This document shows positions 56,606 to 64,000 of a stretch of DNA of 64,000 bases, piece by piece. The translations under genes and the position numbers were made by a program. The notes beneath the pieces were generated by a model. The model did not search any database and was not told the DNA's origin. It saw nothing but the letters and a program-made list of their open reading frames with translations. Source of the stretch: Ardenticatenaceae bacterium (GTDB lineage: Bacteria; Chloroflexota; Anaerolineae; Promineifilales; Promineifilaceae). The stretch lies in assembly GCA_020634435.1 (NCBI GenBank), contig JACKBS010000005.1, positions 682,001-746,000 on the forward strand, in the 5' to 3' direction. The stretch's first letter is position 1. Each line of letters begins with the position of its first letter.

Positions 56606-56779
56606 CGGTGGTCTGGATATTTAGGTTTACTTGTCAACGACAGGCAACTTTATCCCCACACGCCAGCGGCGTCTGTGCTGTAAAAGTGGTGCTGTCGTAA
56701 TAGCTGAAAACGTTCAGGTTCATGATGCGCGTAGGTTAGCATGGGGTGGGGGATTCGTCAAGGGACGAGCCATGAATCC

Positions 56780-58060
56780 CAGGGTTTTTCCAAAGTCGAA
56801 AAAAGAATCTCAAATTGTTAAAGTGGTAGTGACCAAACAAACCACAACACAAAAGAGATTCTCATGCACAATATTACATTAGCCGGACTAGATAGTACAT
56901 ATCCATCATTTGACATCCAGGAACTCATGACACAGTTTGAAGCTGTGAACGACCAGCGAAAGGCACAAGGTATCCGATACAAACTACCCTGTCTGCTAGC
57001 CATGATACTCCTGGCAAAGTTAGCGGGAGAAACCAAGCCATCAAGCATAGCCGATTGGCTGAAGCTAAGAAAAGAGCAATTTGTGACCTTGTTTAACCTC
57101 AAACACGCCCAGGTGCCCTCACTCAACACCATCAGACGGACACTCTCTGAAACCATCATCGCCCAAGAATTGCAAAAGGTGGTGGGGCACTATCTGCATG
57201 ATAGGTATGGCGGCGATGCCAGTGAGCAAATGGTGCTGGATGGGAAAACGATGCGCGGGACCATTGTCAAAGGAGAAAAAACAGGGGTCCATTTGCTCTC
57301 AGCCTATCTGCCAGAGGGAGGCGTCGTCCAAGACCAACTTGAAGTCGCATCCAAAGAGAATGAAATAACAGCGGCACCGCGCTTATTGGCAAAACTCAAT
57401 CTAAAAGGAAAAGTTGTCTCTGGGGATGCGATGTTCACTCAACGAAAATTGTCTGTGCAAGTCACGGCACAAGGGGTGACTACCTCTGGTTTGTCAAAGA
57501 TAATCAGCCGACCCTTTTAGCGGATGTGCAGCAGTTTTTTCAACCACCGCGCAAAGCCAAAGGATGGCACATTCCCGCGCTTGAGTACCATGAAGCCACC
57601 TCGCTTGACAAAGGACATGGCCGCATTGAGCAAAGACGGATACGAGTTATCTACGACGAAACAGAGTTCTTGAATTGGCCCAATGCCAAGTTGGTGTTCA
57701 GGTTGGAGAGAAAAGTGACGCACATAGCAACTGGCCTTACGTCTCTAGAAACAGCTTATGGGATATCTAGTTTGGGGCCTGAGCCAACTGTGGCGCAGCA
57801 GTTGCTTGCTCTGGCCCGTGCTCATTGGTGCATAGAAAATGGGTTACATTATCGACGTGATGTGACTTTGAATGAAGATGCCACGAAAATGAAGAGTGCT
57901 ACACAAGCTGAGGCGGTTGCCGTTTTAAACAATTTTATTGTCGGCTTGGCGCAAAAGCTGGGTTTTGCCAATTTGGCTTATGCCTTACGGCATTTTAATG
58001 CTCAATTGAACGCTCGCTTGGCTCAGCTTGCTTTGTCTTCCTGACTTTGGAAAAGCCCTG
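56780..58060. mobile_element. complete ISAs1-family element with 10-bp target duplication
   Basis: 1281 bp. Terminal inverted repeats of 18 bases begin CAGGG: CAGGGTTTTTCCAAAGTC at 56780-56797 and, reverse-complemented, CAGGGCTTTTCCAAAGTC from 58060-58043, one mismatch. A perfect direct repeat CCATGAATCC flanks it (56770-56779 and 58061-58070). Both features fit ISAs1 elements. The undamaged target duplication suggests a recent insertion. The transposase is frameshifted (separate entry). It separates thrC from the terminator before tyrS. Confidence 0.93.
56864..58044 (+). pseudogene. ISAs1-family transposase, broken by a one-base deletion in a G run
   Basis: The first frame (56864-57520) has the family start, MVLDGKTMRGTIVKGEKTGV (first Asp), HLLSAYLPEGGVVQDQLEV and VSGDAMFTQRKLSVQ (second Asp). 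At GGGG (57473-57476) it shifts and ends after 17 wrong residues. Adding one G restores GGDYLWFVKDNQPTLLADVQ and joins the second frame (from 57526), which has ALARAHWCIENGLHYRRDV with the catalytic Glu and continues to the C-terminus. The break removes the Glu, so the protein as read is inactive. As the element is otherwise pristine, a base-call error in the homopolymer is a real possibility. Confidence 0.85.
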
Positions 58061-58075
58061 CCATGAATCCATGAA

Positions 58076-58186
58076 TGCCGGTTGAAACCGGCATCTGAAA
58101 CATAAAACCCGTTAAAACGGGTTGGAATATGTCGCCCTAACGTGCTTTAGCACGTTTTTGCCTCAGCCTGGGAATTCATTCCCAGG
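58076..58186. repeat. array of four different perfect hairpins
   Basis: Four perfect inverted repeats, each with exactly two central bases, lie within 111 bp: TGCCGGTT-GA-AACCGGCA (58076-58093), AACCCGTT-AA-AACGGGTT (58106-58123), AACGTGCT-TT-AGCACGTT (58139-58156) and CCTGGGAAT-TC-ATTCCCAGG (58167-58186). The stems share no sequence, only size and layout, and the gaps are 12, 15 and 10 bases. They stand between the ISAs1 target duplication and the end of thrC. The third is followed by TTTTTG in the plus direction, but the set does not look like one terminator. Confidence 0.9.
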
Positions 58187-58199
58187 ACAACTGATCACC

Positions 58200-59363
58200 T
58201 CAGGTAAGCAAGATGCGGTGCTTCAGCCCGTTGCCGGTGTTGAAGATGAGGACGCACTCTTCGGGGGCGATCCAATCTTGGGCCACCAGCTCTTCCAGGG
58301 CGGCCACCGTCGCGGCGGCTTCTAGCGAGACAAACATGCCTTCCTGCGAGGCGAGCTGCTTTTGCGCCTGGATGATACGGCCGTCTGACACCGCAACGGC
58401 CGTTCCTCCACTCTCTCTTAATGCCCGCAGCATTAAACGACCACCAATCGCTGCCGGAACGCGCAATCCTCCGGCCAGCGTGGCCGCATTTTCCCAGGTG
58501 CCCGTGGCTTCATCGCCGTCGTGGAAGGCTTGAACCACCGGGGCGCAGCCATCCGACTGCGCGGCCACCATGCGCGGGCGCTTGGGGCCAATCCAGCCTA
58601 GCTGCTCCATCTCGTCGAACGCCTTCCACATACCAATCAGCCCGGTGCCGCCGCCCGTCGGGTAGATGATGACATCGGGCAGCTGCCACTCAAACGCCGC
58701 CGCCAACTCGTAGCCCATGATCTTCTTGCCCTCCACGCGGTATGGCTCTTTCAGCGTGGAGACGTCGAACCAGCCCCCTTCGGCCGCGGCGGCCGCCGCT
58801 TCGCGCCCGGCATCGTTGATCAGGCCGTTGACTAGGTGCAAATCGGCCCCGCTCATCTGCACCTCCATGATGTTGATCAGCGGTGCGTCGCTGGGCATGT
58901 AGACGTGGGCAGTGGCTCCGGCGCGGGCGGCGTACGCAGCCAGTGCGCCACCCGCGTTGCCCGCCGTAGGGATGACAAATTCTTTGGCCCCCAATTCCAG
59001 GGCGCGGCTAACGGCCGTTGCCAACCCTAGCGCCTTAAAACTACCGGTGGGATTCTGCCCCTCGTCCTTCATGTACAGGTGATGCAGCCCCAGCGAGCGG
59101 CCCAGGTTGCCCAATTTGAGCACTGGCTTGCCCCCTTCGCCCAGAGTGATGCGGCAGTCAGGGTCGCTGACGGGCAGCAGTTCGTGGTAGCGCCACATGC
59201 CTGCGGGACGGCGCATCAGTTCGTCGCGGTCCAGCTCGGTGCGGGCTTTGGGCAGATCGTAACGGGCCAGCAGCGGCTGCCCGGCATCGCTTAAACGGAT
59301 CAATTGGTTGGCGTCGTAAGTTTGCCCGGTGAGGGAACATTCAAGGTGGGTGAGGTAGGTCAT
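58200..59363 (-). CDS. thrC: threonine synthase
   Basis: About 387 residues, a PLP fold-type II enzyme. The PLP Lys is in DEGQNPTGSFKALGLATA near residue 105, and GNAGGALAAYAARAG and YPTGGGTGLIGMWKAFDEM are the phosphate- and ring-binding loops. The N-terminal LECSLTGQTYDANQLIRLSD matches the ThrC class that begins with a short Cys-containing segment. It converts O-phosphohomoserine to threonine. ATG 59363 is taken as the start because relatives begin there; no strong ribosome site is visible. The downstream terminator is now 1.3 kb of ISAs1 away. Confidence 0.9.
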   Translation of the reverse strand: MTYLTHLECSLTGQTYDANQLIRLSDAGQPLLARYDLPKARTELDRDELMRRPAGMWRYHELLPVSDPDCRITLGEGGKPVLKLGNLGRSLGLHHLYMKDEGQNPTGSFKALGLATAVSRALELGAKEFVIPTAGNAGGALAAYAARAGATAHVYMPSDAPLINIMEVQMSGADLHLVNGLINDAGREAAAAAAEGGWFDVSTLKEPYRVEGKKIMGYELAAAFEWQLPDVIIYPTGGGTGLIGMWKAFDEMEQLGWIGPKRPRMVAAQSDGCAPVVQAFHDGDEATGTWENAATLAGGLRVPAAIGGRLMLRALRESGGTAVAVSDGRIIQAQKQLASQEGMFVSLEAAATVAALEELVAQDWIAPEECVLIFNTGNGLKHRILLT

Positions 59364-59373
59364 ATTTTTAATG

Positions 59374-59439
59374 AACCGCAAAGACGCCAAGAGCGCAGAG
59401 CCCAATTAAAACTTTGCGTCCTCAGCGTCCTTTGCGGTT
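59374..59439. repeat. intergenic inverted repeat of GCAAAGACGC words
   Basis: AACCGCAAAGACGC (59374-59387) is matched by GCGTCCTTTGCGGTT (59425-59439) with one extra base. Short GCG and CAGAG-like words recur between them. It lies in the leader of thrC and beside the stop of the receiver gene, and belongs to the same style as the elements near tyrS, prfA and the right end. Confidence 0.6.
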
Positions 59440-59455
59440 AAATCATCCGACGATT

Positions 59456-59878
59456 TTAAATGAAGGTGTAAGTGGGGGAAGCGGTTTGGGCGGTTACGGC
59501 CGTTCCCTCTCCGTTCAAAAAAATGTGCAGCGCCTGGCGGATTTGGCGCAGGTCAGCCGGTTTGCGCAAGAAGCCAGAACAGCCCGCAGCCAGAGCGGCC
59601 GTTTCTACTTCCGCTGAATCGTGAGCGGTGAGGGCCACAATGGGAATGTGTTGCAAGGCGGGTTCTTGCTTGATCTGCTGCGTCAACTCCAGGCCGTTTA
59701 GCTCGCCGGGCAGGTGCAGGTCCATCAGAATGAGATCGGGTTGCTGGGCAACGGCCGTTTCCCAACCGATTGCCGCATCTGGGGCCACCAACAGCTGATG
59801 CCCTTCGGCCTGGACAATGCGCTGCACCAGCAGCACGTTGTTTGGATTATCTTCTACGTACAGGATTCGCTTCGACAT
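59456..59878 (-). CDS. single-domain response regulator
   Basis: 140 residues, a receiver domain without output. RILYVEDNPNNVLLVQRIVQ has the acidic residues, LILMDLHLPGELNGLEL the phospho-acceptor Asp near residue 54, PIVALTAHD the Thr, and GFLRKPADLRQI the conserved Lys-Pro. All key residues are present, unlike in the receiver at 20466. The histidine kinase at 42756 lacks a partner and could be one, but this is speculation. It is the upstream neighbour of thrC on the same strand, 92 bases before it. Confidence 0.9.
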   Translation of the reverse strand: MSKRILYVEDNPNNVLLVQRIVQAEGHQLLVAPDAAIGWETAVAQQPDLILMDLHLPGELNGLELTQQIKQEPALQHIPIVALTAHDSAEVETAALAAGCSGFLRKPADLRQIRQALHIFLNGEGTAVTAQTASPTYTFI

Positions 59879-60060
59879 CTGGATTCACCTCTAGGGATAG
59901 ACGAACAAAGGCGGAAATCTAGAGAAAGAATGCTCTCCCTATGAATCCGCCCCTGTTCAAAAAACGTGCCCATCATGAAAACTAGTTGTTACCAGATAGC
60001 GTAGCACGCCTGTTGTATACAGGCTACAAATAGAAGCTATATGAAATATAGAAGTATTCT

Positions 60061-60140
60061 ATGAAACGGCGAACGGTAATCGGTAGAAATGCCGTTCACC
60101 GATTACTGATTACCGATAACTGATTACCGACTACCGACTA
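60061..60140. repeat. intergenic element of TAATCGGT/ACCGATTA words
   Basis: GAACGG and TAATCGGT (60071-60084) are mirrored by CCGTTC and ACCGATTA (60092-60105). The word GATTACC/GATTACT then recurs three more times up to the stop of the MFS gene at 60131. It forms a hairpin at the 3' end of that gene. The 252-bp stretch 59879-60130 contains nothing else I recognise. Confidence 0.65.
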
Positions 60141-61402
60141 ACCCGCTGCATCACCAGCCAGGCCAGCCCCATAAACACGGCGCTAAACAGGAACAGCCAG
60201 CGGTAGTTGCTGCCCAGGCTGTCTACTACAATGCCGCCCAGCGTTGGCCCCAAAACGGCCGCTGACTGCGACGAAAAGTAGTACAGTCCCGTGTACGCGC
60301 CGATGCGCCGCTCGTCGCCGTGGTCATAAACCAGCGGCAAGCTGTTGACGTTGACGCAGGCCCAAAACAACCCGGCCAGCACCAGCACGATGATAAACGT
60401 CACCGCTCCCTGAACCAGGAAAAAACCCACGGCCAGCAAGATGGTTAGCCCGGTCAGTCCCAGACGGATGATTTGGCGACGGCCGTATTTCGTTCCCCAG
60501 ATTCCCGCAGGCACAGCAAAAAAAATCAGGCTGATGGTGATCGCGCCCGCGTAAATTGAGGCGGTGCCGGGGGAAATGTCCAGGGTGAATACGGCAAAAG
60601 AGGAAAGTCCGGCTTCCAGCGCGTTAAACGCCATGAACCAAAGCAAAATGCCCAGCAGCACAAACAAGCCGCTGCGATCCGGGTTGTGCCAGACGGTGCG
60701 CAGATTGGCCAGCACGCCGGGATTTTCCGGCTCGGCTTCCATGCTGATTTTTTGCGGTTCGCGCACGCCCAAAACCGCCACTACGGCCGCCGCCACCAGC
60801 AGGATGCCGCCGCCGATAAACGGCGCGGCGCGGCCCAATTCGGGATCGATGGCGCTGAAATGTTCAAACAAAAAGCCGCCGCCAAAGAAGGCCAGCAGGC
60901 CGCCTACGCCGCCCATCAGGTTAATGATGCCGTTGGCCTTGCTGCGGTCATCCGGCTCGTATAGGTCGCCCAACCAGGCCACGGTGGGCGAGCGAAACAG
61001 GGCCATGCCAAAGTTGGTGATGAGGATGAAGGCGGCGATTGCAACGGCCGTTTGCGCAAACGGAATCAGGGTAAAGCCGACCAAAGCAACCGGCACGCCC
61101 AGCAAAATCCACGGCTTGCGCCGCCCAAAGCGGTTCCAGGTCTGGTCGCTTTTGGCCCCCACCCACGGCTGGAAGAAGACGTTGATCAGGTTGTCCCAGG
61201 TCATGATGAACAGCGCCAACGCCGGACCCAGGCCAAAGCCGCGCACGTCGGCACCGCCCTCAAAGGCGGGATTGCCTGCCTGCAAAAAAATGGGGATGTA
61301 CTGGTTAAAAATGGGCCAGATGATGCTGATCCCCAAAAAGCCAAAGCCGACAATAATGGTTTTTTTGTAGTTAAACGGCCGTTCCACGCTAACTGTTGTC
61401 AT
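60131..61402 (-). CDS. MFS transporter (SLC45/GPH-like)
   Basis: 423 residues with 12 membrane segments. The loop between helices 2 and 3 reads FFQPWVGAKSDQTWNRFGRR, the MFS signature in the form typical of sugar:cation symporters, preceded by FIMTWDNLIN; helix 4-5 has LFRSPTVAWLGDLYEPDDRSK. It probably imports a sugar or glycoside. It is divergent from the LysR regulator 86 bases away, which probably controls it. Substrate unknown. Confidence 0.87.
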   Translation of the reverse strand: MTTVSVERPFNYKKTIIVGFGFLGISIIWPIFNQYIPIFLQAGNPAFEGGADVRGFGLGPALALFIMTWDNLINVFFQPWVGAKSDQTWNRFGRRKPWILLGVPVALVGFTLIPFAQTAVAIAAFILITNFGMALFRSPTVAWLGDLYEPDDRSKANGIINLMGGVGGLLAFFGGGFLFEHFSAIDPELGRAAPFIGGGILLVAAAVVAVLGVREPQKISMEAEPENPGVLANLRTVWHNPDRSGLFVLLGILLWFMAFNALEAGLSSFAVFTLDISPGTASIYAGAITISLIFFAVPAGIWGTKYGRRQIIRLGLTGLTILLAVGFFLVQGAVTFIIVLVLAGLFWACVNVNSLPLVYDHGDERRIGAYTGLYYFSSQSAAVLGPTLGGIVVDSLGSNYRWLFLFSAVFMGLAWLVMQRVSR

Positions 61403-61488
61403 GATTTCCCTTCCTGAAGTGTGGCAATAAACCGAAAAAGTTAGCTGAATGGTATACTACTTTTAGGCAAAGCAAAAGGTAAAACAAG
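61403..61488. promoter_or_regulatory. shared control region of the MFS and LysR genes
   Basis: An 86-bp region between divergent starts. TATACT at 61453-61458 could be the -10 of the LysR gene, but no -35 is clear. LysR-type regulators usually bind such a region to control the divergent gene; no exact T-N11-A palindrome was identified with confidence. Confidence 0.4.
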
Positions 61489-62370
61489 ATGGAAATCAGG
61501 CAAATCGAAGCGTTTTTGGCAGTGATTCAGGAAGGCAGCTTTACGGCCGCTGCCGAGCAGCTCAATCTTACCCAGCCATCGCTCAGCGCGCGCATTCAGC
61601 AGCTGGAAAGCAGCCTGGGTGGTGAGCTGTTTTTCCGTGGGCAACGGCCGTTAGCCCTGACGCCGCTAGGTGAGTTGTTTCGTGGCTATGCTGAGCGTTC
61701 GCTGGCCATTTTGCAGGCAGGCCAGGAAGCGGTGCAGCTGGTTCAGAAGGGGCAAGTTGGGCGAGTGACGGTATGCTGCCCGTTTTCGCTGGCGGCGTCG
61801 CTGATGCCCGAAGTGGTGAAGCAGTTTGGCCAGGCTTACCCGCAGGCGGAGCTGTACCTGGAGACGGGGCATTCTGATTTTGCCATCCACCAGCTGCTGG
61901 ATGGTGTGGTCAACGTCGCTCTGGCGGCGGCATTCCCGCGCTATGCGGCGCAGGTGCAAACGGTGCTGCGCCTGCACGACGAGATGGTGGTAGCGGTGTC
62001 GCCGGAGCATGAATTGGCGGCGGCAACGGCCGTTACTCTCCCCCATCTCTGGCAGTACCAACCCATCATTATTCATTGGGGCAACGCGTTTGATGCTTAC
62101 CTGTCCAGCCTACGCCAGATGAGCGGTGCCGAGGGTCCGGCCGTGCGCGTCCCGCTGGCGGCGGCCCTGCCGATGGCCCGCCAGCCGCATACGGTGACTT
62201 TTTTACCTCGGCGAGTAACGGCCGTTTTTGGCCTCATCGAGCTGCCGGTGCCGGAATTTCAGTTTGGCTGGGATGCCATCGTCGCTACTCGTCATGGTCG
62301 TACCCTATCCCCGTTGGAGCAGGCGTTTGTGGATGTGGTAACGGCCGTTTGGTCTTCAGATAGACACTGA
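61489..62370 (+). CDS. LysR-family transcriptional regulator
   Basis: 293 residues, the standard length. The winged helix-turn-helix spans residues 1-60 with IEAFLAVIQEGSFTAAAEQL and LTQPSLSARIQQLESSLGGE, and GQRPLALTPLGELFRGYAER closes it. The effector-binding domain of about 200 residues follows (VTVCCPFSLAASLMPEVVKQ). Divergent placement suggests control of the sugar transporter at 60131-61402. Five ACGGCCGT copies or variants lie in the gene, mostly reading Thr-Ala-Val or Arg-Pro. Confidence 0.92.
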   Translation: MEIRQIEAFLAVIQEGSFTAAAEQLNLTQPSLSARIQQLESSLGGELFFRGQRPLALTPLGELFRGYAERSLAILQAGQEAVQLVQKGQVGRVTVCCPFSLAASLMPEVVKQFGQAYPQAELYLETGHSDFAIHQLLDGVVNVALAAAFPRYAAQVQTVLRLHDEMVVAVSPEHELAAATAVTLPHLWQYQPIIIHWGNAFDAYLSSLRQMSGAEGPAVRVPLAAALPMARQPHTVTFLPRRVTAVFGLIELPVPEFQFGWDAIVATRHGRTLSPLEQAFVDVVTAVWSSDRH

Positions 62371-62384
62371 GCTTACAAGGTGAA

Positions 62385-62431
62385 TTGACAAGTAGGAAAT
62401 AAAAATAGTAAAATCTAGCCTGTCTAGACAG
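62385..62431 (+). promoter_or_regulatory. toxin-antitoxin promoter with palindromic operator
   Basis: TTGACA at 62385-62390 and TAAAAT at 62409-62414 are 18 bases apart. A perfect 12-base palindrome, CTGTCTAGACAG, at 62420-62431 lies just downstream, at the expected start of transcription. Phd-type antitoxins repress their own operon through such palindromes; this is the natural operator. GAGGAG precedes the antitoxin ATG. Confidence 0.75.
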
Positions 62432-62458
62432 AATGGTATTTGTAGAGGAGAAAAGAAT

Positions 62459-62722
62459 ATGCTCCGAGAGTGGCAGCTACAAGAAGCAAAAAACAAATTA
62501 AGCCAGGTGGTAGATGAAGCACTGACTGAGGGACCACAAATAATTACACGCCGTGGCGTCGAAGTCGTAATAGTTTTGTCGATGGCCGATTACCAGACAC
62601 TTCAAAAAGCCAGCGCGCCGCATAGCAATATTGTAGATTTCTTTCGCCATTCTCCACTGGTAGAAGTAGAGCTGGACTTGAGCCGAGATAAAAGTCCAGT
62701 GCGTGAGTCATTAGATTTATGA
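62459..62722 (+). CDS. Phd/YefM-type antitoxin
   Basis: 87 residues. The N-terminal DNA-binding part reads WQLQEAKNKLSQVVDEALTE and PQIITRRGVEVVIVLSMADY, the Phd/YefM pattern; the C-terminal 35 residues are acidic and likely disordered until they wrap the toxin. It should neutralise the PIN toxin encoded next and repress the pair. Its TGA overlaps the toxin ATG as ATGA. Confidence 0.93.
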   Translation: MLREWQLQEAKNKLSQVVDEALTEGPQIITRRGVEVVIVLSMADYQTLQKASAPHSNIVDFFRHSPLVEVELDLSRDKSPVRESLDL

Positions 62723-63141
62723 ATTACTTGCTAGACACCTGCGTTATTTCTGAACTCATTTCGCGACAGCCAAATTCTCAAGTTTTGGATTGGCTTAGAA
62801 ATCTTCCCAGCGAGCGAATTTTTTTAAGTGTTCTGACAATTGGGGAGATTCAACGAGGAATCAAAAAGCTTCCCGATTCAAATCGAAAGCAAGAGCTTGC
62901 CGAATGGTTGAAGGCTGAATTGTTGGAAAGATTTCAGAATAGAATCCTAGCGATTGATACAGAAATTATGCTTTGTTGGGGCGAGTTGATTACGGATTTA
63001 GAGAAGCAGGGGCGTATATTACCTGCCATAGATTCTTTATTGGCGGCACAAGTCTTGACCTTAGGTTTACAGTTTGTGACACGCAACGATAAAGATTTTG
63101 CTGGAACTGGCATACAAATCATCAATCCCTGGCAGATTTGA
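62719..63141 (+). CDS. VapC-like PIN-domain toxin
   Basis: 140 residues. The PIN acids are visible in NYLLDTCVISELI (first Asp), LTIGEIQRGIKKL (Glu), PAIDSLLAAQVLTLG (Asp) and FVTRNDKDFAGTG (Asp). The enzyme is expected to be a Mg-dependent ribonuclease that cuts tRNA or rRNA when the antitoxin is lost. All four acidic residues are present, so it is probably functional. Overlap of four bases with the antitoxin ensures coupled translation. Confidence 0.93.
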   Translation: MNYLLDTCVISELISRQPNSQVLDWLRNLPSERIFLSVLTIGEIQRGIKKLPDSNRKQELAEWLKAELLERFQNRILAIDTEIMLCWGELITDLEKQGRILPAIDSLLAAQVLTLGLQFVTRNDKDFAGTGIQIINPWQI

Positions 63142-63184
63142 TTGATAGGGTCTTGCTTTCTAAAATTTTGCTAGACGAGGACAA

Positions 63185-63679
63185 ATGAAAGTAGAGCGAA
63201 TCGAACCGGGACCAGGCCAAGAGTCCGTATGGGATTACCCACGGCCACCGCGCCTGGAGGAAACGAACAAGCATATCCAAATCGTGTTCAATGGCGTGAC
63301 CATCGCCGATACGCGCCGCGCCAAGCGAGTGCTGGAAACCAGCCACCCGCCGACCTACTACATCCCGCCGGAAGACATCAAAACGGAATATCTGGTGCCG
63401 CGCTTTAGCACATCATTGTGTGAGTGGAAGGGGCAGGCGCATTACTACGGCTTGATGGTTGGGGATGCGCAAATTCCGGTGGCTGGCTGGTACTACATCG
63501 ATCCGCGCCCGCCGTTTGCGGCGATTAAGATGCATGTGGCTTTTTACGCCGAGCCGATGGATGCTTGCACCGTGGACGGTGAACTCGTTCGGCCGCAGCC
63601 GGGCAGCTTTTACGGCGGCTGGATCACCAGCGATGTGGTGGGTCCCTTCAAAGGCGAACCGGGCACTGAGTTTTGGTAG
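63185..63679 (+). CDS. DUF427 domain protein
   Basis: 164 residues. ESVWDYPRPPRLEETNKHIQ, IVFNGVTIADTRRAKRVLET and SHPPTYYIPPEDIKTEYL are the conserved DUF427 segments, followed by WKGQAHYYGLMVGD. The family is small, soluble and of unknown function. It lies 43 bases after the PIN toxin on the same strand but is G+C richer, and is unlikely to belong to the toxin system. Confidence 0.9.
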   Translation: MKVERIEPGPGQESVWDYPRPPRLEETNKHIQIVFNGVTIADTRRAKRVLETSHPPTYYIPPEDIKTEYLVPRFSTSLCEWKGQAHYYGLMVGDAQIPVAGWYYIDPRPPFAAIKMHVAFYAEPMDACTVDGELVRPQPGSFYGGWITSDVVGPFKGEPGTEFW

Positions 63680-63790
63680 GGGCCACAGAGAACGCAGAGG
63701 AGTAGGAGAACAGAGAGAGTTGAGCCGATTTCCTCCCTTGGAAGGTAAGCAGCAACTCAATCTGTGCCATCTGTGAAATCTGTGGATACT
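63680..63790. repeat. intergenic element of CCACAGAG/TCTGTGG words
   Basis: After the DUF427 stop, GCCACAGAGAACGCAGAGG begins near 63681. From 63760 TCTGTGCCATCTGTGAAATC follows, then TCTGTGG. The two ends mirror each other and resemble the element before tyrS. The second half supplies the last codons and stop of the convergent gene at the right edge, so the repeat has been captured into a coding tail. Confidence 0.65.
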
Positions 63791-64000
63791 TTTAACTCAA
63801 AGATGAAGGCACCGTTACGGCCGTAAATCAATTCCACCGCCGGATTTTGCAGCAGTTCGGCCGGGTCCATCATGTCTCCCCGTACCCCGATGAAAATATG
63901 GGTCATGCCCTGTTCGCGCAGCCAGGCAGCGGCTTCCGGCGTGCGCCAGTTGGGTACGGCCGTTGCCGCCTCATTAAACGCCAGTACAAAATCGGCCAGT
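63757..64000 (-). CDS. C-terminal end of a probable large membrane glycosyltransferase-like protein, cut by window edge
   Basis: About 80 C-terminal residues: NWRTPEAAAWLREQGMTHIF, then IGVRGDMMDPAELLQNPAVE and LIYGRNGAFIFELK. This resembles the soluble end of large ArnT-like or YfhO-like membrane proteins, where WLxxxGxTHxxxG is followed by a final VYxNxGVxIYEV strand; the match is weak. The last nine residues (STDFTDGTD) come from the intergenic repeat. The start lies beyond the right edge. Confidence 0.5.
   Translation of the reverse strand, partial: LADFVLAFNEAATAVPNWRTPEAAAWLREQGMTHIFIGVRGDMMDPAELLQNPAVELIYGRNGAFIFELKVSTDFTDGTD

Noticed and set aside
56490..56760. T-box leader upstream of tyrS
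   Set aside because: The conserved T-box sequence (GGTGG followed by ACCGCG) is not found before the terminator, and a perfect TATAAT lies downstream of it.

Overview
The window looks like a bacterial chromosome, most probably from a Chloroflexota lineage (Anaerolineae-like). I infer this from the gene mix and protein style: a class A PBP with Pro-rich and Thr/Pro-rich tails, a DUF92 membrane protein, a PP2C/STAS/anti-sigma set, a VCBS lipoprotein, and several insertion sequences of types I associate with that phylum. The taxon is an inference; no rRNA gene is present. The most pervasive signal is an eight-base palindrome, ACGGCCGT. I counted about 73 copies by eye, against roughly one expected by chance. 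It is dense from about 19.7 kb to the right end and sparse in the AT-richer first 19.7 kb, inside four of the five insertion sequences, and across the Roco gene.

Layout. (1) 1-18.3 kb, minus strand: the first part of an exopolysaccharide locus. It holds a degenerate CpsD-like ATPase, a Wzx flippase, a Wzz-like co-polymerase, two Gfo/Idh/MocA dehydrogenases, a PIG-L deacetylase, the cytidylyltransferase RfbF, a DUF4910 peptidase-like protein, a 13-repeat VCBS lipoprotein, a pyruvyltransferase, a VanZ-LamG protein, a sugar C-methyltransferase, a frameshifted NDP-sugar epimerase and a GT2 enzyme. An IS630 element interrupts it and a second IS sits near its edge. (2) 19.7-29.2 kb, minus strand: a membrane protein, a CheY-like receiver and an apparent partner-switching module (RsbW-like kinase, RsbU-like phosphatase, STAS protein). 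This module runs directly into polysaccharide genes: a nucleotidyltransferase/LbH/sugar-transferase-like fusion, a GT26 glycosyltransferase fused to two STAS domains, the priming phosphoglycosyltransferase and a membrane GT2. (3) 29.8-34.3 kb: the CDP-glucose 4,6-dehydratase RfbG (partner of RfbF 23 kb away), an L-2-hydroxyglutarate oxidase, a nonsense-broken IS and an IS200-type element. (4) 34.3-46.5 kb: housekeeping and signalling genes (HAD hydrolase, class A PBP, MaoC, RF1, S9 peptidase, GAF histidine kinase, WD40 protein, DUF92). (5) 46.7-52.1 kb, plus strand: glutamate dehydrogenase, then a tandem glycine riboswitch with its own promoter controlling gcvH and gcvP. (6) 52.2-55.2 kb: a Roco (LRR-Roc-COR) gene whose LRRs are near-identical 69-bp DNA repeats. 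(7) 55.2-64 kb: tyrS, a complete ISAs1 element with a perfect 10-bp target duplication, an array of four different hairpins, threonine synthase, a receiver protein, an MFS/LysR divergent pair, a Phd-VapC-type toxin-antitoxin pair, DUF427 and a truncated membrane-protein tail.

How the parts may work together. Regions 1-3 encode synthesis, export and length control of a surface polysaccharide that probably contains a CDP-derived deoxysugar and pyruvyl or methyl decoration. The STAS/RsbW/RsbU proteins, and above all the glycosyltransferase carrying two STAS domains, suggest that polymer production is controlled by a phosphorylation-dependent partner switch acting directly on an enzyme. This is the best candidate here for an undescribed regulatory system.

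Caution: four genes (epimerase, gcvP, Roco, ISAs1 transposase) are broken by small indels, three of them in short homopolymers. Some or all of these may be assembly errors rather than biology.
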